Assembly (NCBI RefSeq): GCF_905171765.1
Contig: NC_053393.1
Location: 62,713,371 to 62,777,370 of the forward strand
Length of the DNA: 64,000 nucleotides
Origin: Bufo bufo
Taxonomy: Eukaryota > Chordata > Amphibia > Anura > Bufonidae
Direction: 5' to 3'
This document shows, in pieces, positions 56,251 to 64,000 of this stretch. Position 1 is the first letter of the stretch. Each line of letters starts with the position of its first letter. Under the pieces are notes generated by a model. It was given only the letters and a program-made list of their open reading frames with translations. It was not told the origin of the DNA and did not search any database. A program made the translations under genes and the position numbers.

Positions 56251-57122
56251 GGATGTCCGGGTTCAGCTCTGAACTCGGACAACCCCTTTAATTTTTCATT
56301 TTCATAGCCATGTGTTTCTAAATTCTATGAAATGCTTCTTGGGTCAAAGCATTCACTTCACCACAAAATTTATTCCTTGAGGGGGGTCACTTTTTTTTTT
56401 TTTCTAAGGGTACCTCAGAGTACCTCAAATGTGAAATGGCACCTGAAAACCATTCCAGCAAAATCTGCCCTCCTTCTGTACCCTGCTGTGTCCATACATC
56501 AGTTTATGACCACATATAAACTGCAGAATCAGGGTAATACATATTGAGGTTTCTTTGGCTGTTAACCCTTGCTGTGTTACAGGAAAATTGGATTTAAATG
56601 GAAAATCTGCCCCCAAGAAATGACATTTTAAAAATCCCCCTCCATTTTGCTTTAATTCTTGTGGAACACCTAAAGGGTTAATAAAGTTTGTAAAATCAGT
56701 TTTGAATAACTTGAGGGGTGTAGTTTCTAAAATGTGGTAATTTATGGGTGATTTCTACTTTGTAAGCCCCACAAAGCGATTTTCACAACTGAAATGGTCC
56801 TTAAAAAAGTGGGTTTTGGAAATTTTCGTAAAAACATAAAAATGTGCTTCTAAACTCTAAGCCTTCTAACTTCCAAAAAAATTAAATGACATTTACAAAA
56901 TGATGCCAATATAAAGTAGACATATGGGTAATGTTAACTGATAACTATCTTATTAAGTATCACTATCCGCCTTAAAAGAAAATAAATTCTAATTTTGAAA
57001 ATAGCAAATTGTTCCAAATTTTCTGCAATTTTTTTGTTTTTTATGCATAAGGGTAAAACGTATCAGATGAAAAATGGTGCTCCAGCGTTTGGTCTAAACA
57101 GGCTGTCGCTTGAAGGGGTTAA

Positions 57123-57487
57123 AGAAAAAAAAACAACATAAATGCCACATCCTATAATGTTATCATGTTATATAACCCATAGGTGAAAGAAAGCAAAAAA
57201 AAAATTCCAACATGTTAAAAGTGTTAATTTTTGTTCTTCATAAACCTCATCCCTTGTGTTGGTCTCCACCATCGTCTTGTGAGCTGAGCATAGGGAGAGA
57301 CATGGCAAGTGTTTATGCGCTAGGAACAGTGTTGCTGAAAACGATTAATAAAGGAATTCCATACCAATAAGATGGAAGTCTTATTATTCCAGTGCCCAGC
57401 GTGCCAACCAAAACCATGCAGTCTGCACCCCTTAAGGGACCAGGTCTTAATAATGACCATCCTCATCTTTTTGGTTTTACTTCCTAG
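57123..57487. other. Intron-like DNA upstream of candidate exon
   Basis: Ends in a pyrimidine-rich run (CATCTTTTTGGTTTTACTTCCTAG), a good splice-acceptor context. No repeat family recognised here. Confidence 0.4.
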
Positions 57488-57607
57488 AAAAGTCAGCAAG
57501 ATGCAGAGAAAAGAGGAGCTGGATGTTCCTGATGACATATTCTCATCGATATTAGATGTGGAAAAGAAGGAAAAGCAGATGGCAGAAGAACGGCTCCCAC
57601 CTGTAAG
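57488..57607 (+). CDS. Candidate internal exon of a host gene
   Basis: A 120-base (or 115-base) open segment between an acceptor (TTACTTCCTAG, AG at 57486-57487) and a donor (AAG|GTAGGA at 57608, or CCT|GTAAGG at 57603). In the open frame it encodes about 39 residues, highly charged and helix-prone: KVSKMQRKEELDVPDDIF, then SSILDVEKKEKQMAEERLPP. The first base completes a codon split across the intron. The amino-acid make-up is protein-like and unlike the TE products around it. I do not recognise the protein. Alternatives: a chance open frame with chance splice sites, or a decayed exon. Confidence 0.45.
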
Positions 57608-57829
57608 GTAGGAGAGTGCTTGGGTTGGAGAAGTGGGTATGCCAGCAAATTGTACCCCCACCTAACCAGCCAAACCCCATAACAGCAACAGCCCCTGTTT
57701 AAAGGTGCTGCACGGCCATTAACAATGAAGACCGACTATATAGTGTGGTCTTCATTATTAAATGAAACGCAGCTGTGGGCTAATTGGCCACGTGGTTCTT
57801 CCCCATAGCACAACATGCCCTCAGCCTGG
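57608..57829. other. Flank of candidate exon, no gene
   Basis: Short stretch leading into a MITE fragment. An inverted repeat (GAAGACCGACTATATAGTGTGGTCTTC, 57726-57752) is present. Confidence 0.4.
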
Positions 57830-57957
57830 CAGTACCCTAAGGCAGAGTGGCCTGGATATACCTTATTTATAGCTATTCGTGATGAATTATTTCGTAACAT
57901 ACTGAATTTTTTAGGGAACTTCTGGCGAATAAAATTTTTCAAAACTTTGCTCATCTA
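57830..57957. mobile_element. Right-end fragment of a hAT-type MITE
   Basis: Contains CCTAAGGCAGAGTGGCCTGG and the terminal AAAACTTTGCTCATCTATA, matching the right part of the MITE at 15932-16389 (CCTAAGGCAAAGTGGCCTGG). The left end is missing. Confidence 0.65.
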
Positions 57958-58167
57958 TAATATTGACCCACAAAAATAAACTAAGCATGTCAATTATACT
58001 GCACATTAAATGGCATTAAAAAGGTAAAACAATAAAAAAAAAAAAATTTGTTCATCCCACGACTAAAAACTACTGGTTGTTCCACTCAAAAACAAGACCT
58101 CATACAGTTTCTTTGAGGGAAAAATAAAAAAGATATGGCTCTCAGAATATGGTGACACAAAAAATAA
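57958..58167. other. piggyBac-like tract fragment
   Basis: Contains AAAAATAAAAAAGATATGGC and TCTCAGAATATGGTGACAC, as in the internal tract of the piggyBac-like family. It ends where PLE B begins. Confidence 0.5.
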
Positions 58168-58770
58168 TATAAAGAAGGAAAAAATGCCCCCCCTGCGCTC
58201 CTATAGTTTGACCGGACAGATCTACCTGGATGGGGAGATCCCGCTGCTTACTGTCTGGTGAGGAGCTATTCTCCTCAGAATAATGTAAGGAGAGAGGGGT
58301 ATGTCACCTGTAGGTGATGCAGGACAGATAGCGCTGGAGTGTGCGGTCAAGACAGCTATTCCCGTGAGTGATAATGTCGGTGCTGGCCTGATGTGGTGCT
58401 GAAAGTGTCAGCGTTGGCCTGTTGCAAATATTTGTATCGGTATAATGGTGTATATTATACTTTGAGCAGAAGAACAAAACAAAACTGAACTGAAAATTAG
58501 CATTGATAATAATGGCAGTATCGCTACCTTATGATTCTTCCGATGTTAGTCCTTTAATTGGTGGTTCGATGTGGTGATCGATGTAGATTGATCGCTGAGA
58601 GCTTCTTCTAGTGGTCCTGTTTCTTTAAGTCGCGGCGTCCTCCTGGCTCACCTCCTAGCAGCAGCGCGGCCCCGGCCGAAAGCACGCGCAGCGCGAGGGA
58701 GCTTGTTCGTCTGTTGCCCGGGAAACCGTTGGTGGTGACGTCACCGCAATGGGTACAGGAGCCTCCGTAG

Positions 58771-58830
58771 GACAAAAACTACCTACGCGTTTCAGAGCCT
58801 GTCGGGCTCCTTCGTCAGGGTTAGTCTGTT
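58771..58830 (-). ncRNA. Hammerhead-ribozyme-like motif, PLE B
   Basis: On the minus strand: GACTAACC, CTGACGA, AG, then GAGCC with GGCTC (stem II, loop CGACA), T, GAAAC, GCGTA, then GGTAGT. The flanks can pair (CC with GG, ACTA with TAGT, one bulged A) to form stem I; stem III is very short. There is an extra base in stem II as compared with the textbook core. Confidence 0.55.
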
Positions 58831-59123
58831 AGCTGTCCCTAGGAGGTTTTAAGTAGCTCCTTGGGTTCCCATGGCAACAGGTAAACATAGATTTTGCAAT
58901 GGTAGAGGTGTCAATCTGTTTCATTAGGATTAACAATTTGAGTGCCGTTTTTCTGCTGGTTTGTCAGTTTGATCCTATAGTTATTTATTTATTTAGGTAT
59001 ATGAAAGTAAAGTCGGATAATGATAAATAGGTAGGGGGAGGGGAGCAGGGTTATGTTATATTGGTTTTATTAATTGTTCATTAAATATGGAAATTGTATA
59101 GTTTAATTGCTCTTGGCTGTTTG

Positions 59124-60671
59124 TTATTGGAATGCAAATAATTCTATTTCTTGATTTAATCCTATTGGAGCCAAGCTGTTAAATCTGAATATCCACTTCC
59201 TCTCTGTTCTTGACATGGTTTTGATGTAATCGCCACCCCTCTTATCCTCCTTGACATTCTCTATCCCCCCAAATTGTGATCCTGAGAATTTTCCCTGATG
59301 GAATTCAGTATAGTGGCGCGACAGTGGGTGATTTTCGGATTTTTTGTTTATGTTGTTGATGTGTTCCCTTATTCTCACCCTAAGTTCTCTTTTGGTTCGT
59401 CCTATATATACTTTGTCGCAAGGGCACTTGATGTAATAGATGACTCCTTTAGTATGGCAGGTAATGAAATCCTTTATTGTATATTTGCCTTGTTTGGATT
59501 CTATTTCAAGTGTGGGTTTGACATGGTACCTCACGGCTTTGCAGTTATTACACAGTCTGCATGGAAAAAAGCCCTTTTTGGTACGTTTTTTGGGGTCCAT
59601 TTTCTCTTTCTTGATAGAGGGGGCTACCAAGCTCGCCAGGTTAGGAGCTTTTTTGTAGATGAATGTAGGATTATTAGGAATTTGGTTGCCAATTGTCTTG
59701 TCATATTTGAGAATGTCCCAATGTTTGTATATGATTTTTTTGAACCTATTTACCCCAGCGCTATAGGTGGTAATGATGGGGATTTTGATGGTATTTTGGT
59801 TCTCGGGGTCATTTATATTCGGTATTTTATCTTTTAGCAGGGTATTTCGGTCCAGGTTTTTTACTGTTCCAGTGATTGGAATAAGTGTTTCCAATTTATA
59901 TCCCTTTTCTGTAAATTTTGCGTTCAATGTTTCGGCCTCTTCTTGATAATGGGTGTCAGTGGTACAATTTCTCTGTGCGCGTATATATTGACCATAAGGG
60001 ATGTTATTTAACCAGGTAGGCAAGTGGCAGCTGTCCAGGGGGATGAATCCATTAGTGTCTGTGGGTTTATGGTGTGTCTTGGTATACAGCTTTCCGTTCT
60101 CAATAAATATGTTTAGAGCTAGGAAGTTGATGTGTTCTTTATCATAGCATGACGTGAATTGCAAATAAAATTCATTTTTATTTAAATCCATTAAAAAATT
60201 GTCAAGGGATATGGTGTCCCCTTGCCAGATAAAAACAATGTCATCTATGAACCGTTTCCAGAGGACCAGACCCGCACCGAGCTCCCCATGGGGGAAGATG
60301 GTGAGCTCCTCCCATCTGCCCATGTATAAGTTTGCGAAACTCGGTGCGAATCTGGTCCCCATCGCGGTCCCCCACGTCTGGAGGTAAAAATCAGGTCCAT
60401 ATTTAAAATAATTGTGGTCTAGAATGAATGTAATACATTCACCTATAAAATCTATTTGGTCACCTGGCATAGTACTATCTTTTTTTAAAAAGTGTTCCAC
60501 GGCTTCACGCCCCTTATTCTTTTCTATCACTGTGTACAGAGCAGTGACGTCTAGGGTGCCCAGGATAAAATCTTCTTTCCACTTAATCCCTTCCAGTATC
60601 TGTAAGATATGTTTCGTATCCTTGAGGTAGGCAGGTAATTTTGCTACTTTCTCCTGTAGTAGGATATCCAA
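59124..60671 (-). CDS. PLE B RT and GIY-YIG endonuclease, 5'-truncated
   Basis: An open frame of 515 codons from the first ATG, still open further upstream to about 60780 (LPKIHKNKINPPGR region). The RT has motif A (LGTLDVTALYTVI), motif B (TWGTAMGTRFAPSFANLYMG) and motif C (KRFIDDIVFIW). The linker with FPCRLCNNC leads into a GIY-YIG nuclease (VIYYIKCPCDKVYIGRTKRE, RVRIREH, then ERKWIFRFNSLAPIGLNQE). No stop or frameshift is seen in this part, unlike PLE A. The N-terminal RT part is missing because the copy joins an inverted copy at about 60812, so it is probably not functional alone. Confidence 0.9.
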   Translation of the reverse strand: MDILLQEKVAKLPAYLKDTKHILQILEGIKWKEDFILGTLDVTALYTVIEKNKGREAVEHFLKKDSTMPGDQIDFIGECITFILDHNYFKYGPDFYLQTWGTAMGTRFAPSFANLYMGRWEELTIFPHGELGAGLVLWKRFIDDIVFIWQGDTISLDNFLMDLNKNEFYLQFTSCYDKEHINFLALNIFIENGKLYTKTHHKPTDTNGFIPLDSCHLPTWLNNIPYGQYIRAQRNCTTDTHYQEEAETLNAKFTEKGYKLETLIPITGTVKNLDRNTLLKDKIPNINDPENQNTIKIPIITTYSAGVNRFKKIIYKHWDILKYDKTIGNQIPNNPTFIYKKAPNLASLVAPSIKKEKMDPKKRTKKGFFPCRLCNNCKAVRYHVKPTLEIESKQGKYTIKDFITCHTKGVIYYIKCPCDKVYIGRTKRELRVRIREHINNINKKSENHPLSRHYTEFHQGKFSGSQFGGIENVKEDKRGGDYIKTMSRTERKWIFRFNSLAPIGLNQEIELFAFQ

Positions 60672-60805
60672 ATATTTAGATAGGTTAGAGGTGAGGCCCT
60701 CTATCCCAGAAATTATCAGTCTGCCAGGGGGATTGATTTTGTTTTTGTGGATTTTCGGTAGATAGTAGAATATTGGAATTCTTGGAGTCTGGTTATTGAT
60801 GAATA

Positions 60806-61174
60806 GTGTTTCTTCTAAAAAAATTCTTCATCAAAAAAGAAAAACGAGGCGGCATGTACCCCGTCAAAAAAGCAACCAATCCCCAAAAAAATATTCAAAT
60901 ATTGAAAAGAAAGAAGGGATCAATCATTAGAAATCCAAAAACCAACCCGAGGGACAGTACACAATTAGTAGAAGAGAATACCGGAACAGTAAAGACTGAC
61001 ACAGACAACATTGTGGCTCCCAAGGATCAATTCATTCATACTGACCTCAAACCCATATCTAAATTTAACCCCATCACAGAGTATTCAGACCCACTGATCA
61101 CTTTTCAATCACTGGTCATCAGAGATCTCCTCCGCACAACCCAAAAAAGAAGAGGAAAGGACCCCAAAATCTAA
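60806..61174 (+). pseudogene. PLE B N-terminal region, plus-strand copy 1
   Basis: 122 codons, Lys-rich (KKEKRGGMYPVKKATNP), ending FQSLVIRDLLRTTQKRRGK. It is the N-terminal part of a PLE protein ahead of the RT. The first residues come from the junction with the minus-strand block. A stop at 61172-61174 follows, and the RT begins in another frame. Confidence 0.7.
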
Positions 61175-62762
61175 CTAAGGGTGAAACAAGAGCCATCAAA
61201 TCATTGCAAACCAATAATCAGATCATCATCAGACCTGCCGACTATTGGTTGACTATCACAAAGAGTCCATGAGACTCTTATCAGATATAAAAACATATAA
61301 AAAATTACCATCTAATCCAACAATGCAATATACGGACAAACTGAACTCACTCATTCAAAAAGGTAAAAGTATGGGAATACTCTCCAAAGAAAAAACACTA
61401 TTCATCAATAACCAGACTCCAAGAATTCCAATATTCTACTATCTACCGAAAATTCACAAAAACAAAATCAATCCCCCTGGCAGACCCATAATTTCTGGGA
61501 TAGAGGGCCTCACCTCTAACCTATCTAAATATGTGGATATCCTACTACAGGAGAAAGTAGCAAAATTACCTGCCTACCTCAAGGATACGAAACATATCTT
61601 ACAGATACTGGAAGGGATTAAGTGGAAAGAAGATTTTATCCTGGGCACCCTAGACGTCACTGCTCTGTACACAGTGATAGAAAAGAATAAGGGGCGTGAA
61701 GCCGTGGAACACTTTTTAAAAAAAGATAGTACTATGCCAGGTGACCAAATAGATTTTGTAGGTGAATGTATTACATTCATTCTAGACCACAATTATTTTA
61801 AATATGGACCTGATTTTTACCTCCAGACGTGGGGGACCGCGATGGGGACCAGATTCGCACCGAGTTTCGCAAACTTATACATGGGCAGATGGGAGGAGCT
61901 CACCATCTTCCCCCATGGGGAGCTCGGTGCGGGTCTGGTCCTCTGGAAACGGTTCATAGATGACATTGTTTTTATCTGGCAAGGGGACACCATATCCCTT
62001 GACAATTTTTTAATCGATTTAAATAAAAATGAATTTTATTTGCAATTCACGTCATGCTATGATAAAGAACACATCAACTTTCTAGATCTAAACATATTTA
62101 TTGAGAACGGAAAGCTGTATACCAAGACACACCATAAACCCACAGACACTAATGGATTTATCCCCCTGGACAGCTGCCACTTGCCTACCTGGGTAAATAA
62201 CATCCCTTATGGTCAATATATACGCGCACTGAGAAATTGTACCACTGACACCCATTATCAAGAAGAGGCCGAAACACTGAACGCAAAATTTACAGAAAAG
62301 GGATATAAATTGGAAACACTTATTCCAATCACTGGAACAGTAAAAAACCTGGACCGAAATACCCTGCTAAAAGATAAAATACCGAATATAAATGACCCCG
62401 AGAACCAAAATACCATCAAAATCCCCATTATTACCACCTATAGCGCAGGGGTAAATAGGTTCAAAAAAATCATATACAAACATTGAGACATTCTCAAATA
62501 TGACAAGACAATTGGCAACCAAATTCCTAATAATCCTACATTCATCTACAAAAAAGCTCCTAACCTGGCGAGCTTGGTAGCCCCCTCTATCAAGAAAGAG
62601 AAAATGGACCCCAAAAAACATACCAAAAAGGGCTTTTTTCCATGCAGACTGTGTAATAACTGCAAAGCCGTGAGGTACCATGTCAAACCCACACTTGAAA
62701 TAGAATCCAAACAAGGCAAATATACAATAAAGGATTTCATTACCTGCCATACTAAAGGAGTC
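61175..62762 (+). pseudogene. PLE B RT region, plus-strand copy 1
   Basis: After a short frameshifted part (RPAD at about 61228-61240, where a KGG-containing piece seems deleted), the frame 61245-62486 runs through the RT: FYYLPKIHKNKINPPGRPII, DVTALYTVI, GTAMGTRFAPSF and FIDDIVFIW. TGA at 62484-62486 replaces the Trp codon seen in the minus-strand block. The frame continues to 62768 with the CRLCNNC linker, but the GIY-YIG domain is cut off by the next junction at about 62763. Confidence 0.85.
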
Positions 62763-62996
62763 ACTTAATCCCTTCCAGTATCTGTAAGATATGTTTCGTA
62801 TCCTTGAGGTAGGCAGGTAATTTTGCTACTTTCTCCTGTAGTAGGATATCCAAATATTTAGATAGGTTAGAGGTGAGGCCCTCTATCCCAGAAATTATCG
62901 GTCTGCCAGGGGGATTGATTTTGTTTTTGTGGATTTTCGGTAGATAGTAGAATATTGGAATTCTTGGAGTCTGGTTATTGATGAATAGTGTTTCTT
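62763..62996 (-). repeat. PLE B minus-strand segment, second occurrence
   Basis: Matches 60583-60815 nearly base for base, including the junction with the plus-strand N-terminal segment. It follows GGAGTCA of the plus-strand copy, with a few bases of shared sequence at the join. Confidence 0.85.
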
Positions 62997-64000
62997 CTAA
63001 AAAAATTCTTCATCAAAAAAGAAAAACGAGGCGGCATGTACCCCGTCAAAAAAGCAACCAATCCCCAAAAAAATATTCAAATATTGAAAAGAAAGAAGGG
63101 ATCAATCATTAGAAATCCAAAAACCAACCCGAGGGACAGTACACAATTAGTAGAAGAGAATACCGGAACAGTAAAGACTGACACAGACAACATTGTGGCT
63201 CCCAAGGATCAATTCATTCATACTGACCTCAAACCCATATCTAAATTTAACCCCATCACAGAGTATTCAGACCCACTGATCACTTTTCAATCACTGGTCA
63301 TCAGAGATCTCCTCCGCACAACCCAAAAAAGAAGAGGAAAGGACCCCAAAATCTAACTAAGGGTGAAACAAGAGCCATCAAATCATTGCAAACCAATAAT
63401 CAGATCATCATCAGACCTGCCGACTATTGGTTGACTATCACAAAGAGTCCATGAGACTCTTATCAGATATAAAAACATATAAAAAATTACCATCTAATCC
63501 AACAATGCAATATACGGACAAACTGAACTCACTCATTCAAAAAGGTAAAAGTATGGGAATACTCTCCAAAGAAAAAACACTATTCATCAATAACCAGACT
63601 CCAAGAATTCCAATATTCTACTATCTACCGAAAATTCACAAAAACAAAATCAATCCCCCTGGCAGACCCATAATTTCTGGGATAGAGGGCCTCACCTCTA
63701 ACCTATCTAAATATGTGGATATCCTACTACAGGAGAAAGTAGCAAAATTACCTGCCTACCTCAAGGATACGAAACATATCTTACAGATACTGGAAGGGAT
63801 TAAGTGGAAAGAAGATTTTATCCTGGGCACCCTAGACGTCACTGCTCTGTACACAGTGATAGAAAAGAATAAGGGGCGTGAAGCCGTGGAACACTTTTTA
63901 AAAAAAGATAGTACTATGCCAGGTGACCAAATAGATTTTGTAGGTGAATGTATTACATTCATTCTAGACCACAATTATTTTAAATATGGACCTGATTTTT
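62988..64000 (+). pseudogene. PLE B plus-strand copy 2, runs off the window
   Basis: Repeats 60806-61818: the 122-codon N-terminal frame (62988-63356), the same frameshift at the RPAD region, then the RT through DVTALYTVI, cut by the window end. The identical junction at its start means this is a duplicate of the earlier junction region, not an independent insertion. Confidence 0.85.

Larger units (their letters stand above)
54675..57118. mobile_element. piggyBac-like copy with solo LTR in its left end
   Basis: Left end CCCTTA (54675-54680) continues after the solo LTR as TTATTAACGCTTACACG. The right end GCTTGAAGGGG is followed by TTAA (57119-57122). The left third (55345-56280) has palindromes. 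The right third matches the other copies (GGAACACCTAAAGGGTTAAT, CTTGAGGGGTGTAGTTTCTA). No transposase. Confidence 0.7.
58168..60815 (-). mobile_element. Penelope-like element B, minus-strand block
   Basis: Holds the RT and GIY-YIG region (59124-60780) and a 3' terminal region (58168-59123) with a hammerhead-like motif. The 5' part is cut at about 60812, where a plus-strand copy of the same family starts head to head. The left boundary at about 58168 is placed where a different repeat stops. Confidence 0.85.

Noticed and set aside
59298..59837. 179-codon plus-strand ORF over PLE B
   Set aside because: Antisense to the GIY-YIG and RT coding sequence on the minus strand; Phe/Tyr-rich shadow.

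Overview
The window looks like nuclear DNA of an anuran amphibian (frog or toad), and almost all of it is transposable-element sequence. No standard host protein gene is complete here; one possible host exon lies near 57.5 kb. The frog assignment is inference. It rests on the mix of families (Penelope-like elements of two types, a Tx1/L1-like LINE end, TTAA-flanked piggyBac-like elements, BED-finger hAT, chromodomain Ty3/gypsy), on many short TTA/TAA-flanked and 8-bp-TSD MITEs, and on CpG-rich hairpin repeats typical of frog intergenic DNA. Nothing suggests bacterial, plasmid or viral DNA.

Layout. 0-11.5 kb: a decayed BED-finger hAT transposase (minus strand) flanks a 689-bp-LTR chromodomain gypsy element (3388-11407, 5-bp TSD TAAAG). 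The gypsy pol gene is split by at least five TTA-flanked MITE insertions (6014-8131) and one hAT-type MITE (8209 on). 11.9-12.8 kb: a piece of a TTAA/CCC-ended piggyBac-like family. 13.9-14.6 kb: a foldback element. 15.9-21.6 kb: MITEs and a 4.6-kb piggyBac-like element with a broken transposase. 22.3-27.2 kb: a 26-bp minisatellite, then another piggyBac-like copy split by a 2.07-kb MITE that carries a ~1.39-kb palindrome. 30.8-39.0 kb: a three-level nest, with a hAT MITE holding a short LINE end that holds a 7.1-kb Penelope-like element (PLE A). 40-46 kb: MITEs, a 234-bp tandem duplication and a minisatellite. 46.7-50.4 kb: a MITE split by a compact LTR element whose only ORF is of unknown type. 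50.5-52.9 kb: another piggyBac-like copy. 53-57 kb: nested MITEs, and a solo LTR inserted in the terminal repeat of a further piggyBac-like copy. 58.2-64 kb: a second PLE family (PLE B) in inverted and duplicated blocks that run off the window end.

How the parts relate. The genes are mostly dead. The chromodomain gypsy has lost its protease aspartate and carries several stops. PLE A has one stop and two frameshifts. The LTR-element ORF has two in-frame stops. PLE B has one long ORF block on the minus strand but only partial copies. Exact or near-exact target duplications (TAAAG, TTA, GTTACAAC, TTAATAACAGTACA, GGGTC, CCTTA, TTAA) let the order of many insertions be read directly.

Most unusual observations: (1) the piggyBac-like family carries, at the same relative place in at least four copies, a train of consecutive short perfect or near-perfect palindromes whose sequences differ between copies; (2) hammerhead-ribozyme-like motifs occur in both PLE families; (3) a 668-bp-LTR element has a long ORF of unknown family with 30-residue repeats that reads into the 3' LTR; (4) PLE A has inverted arms inside a single 14-bp TSD.
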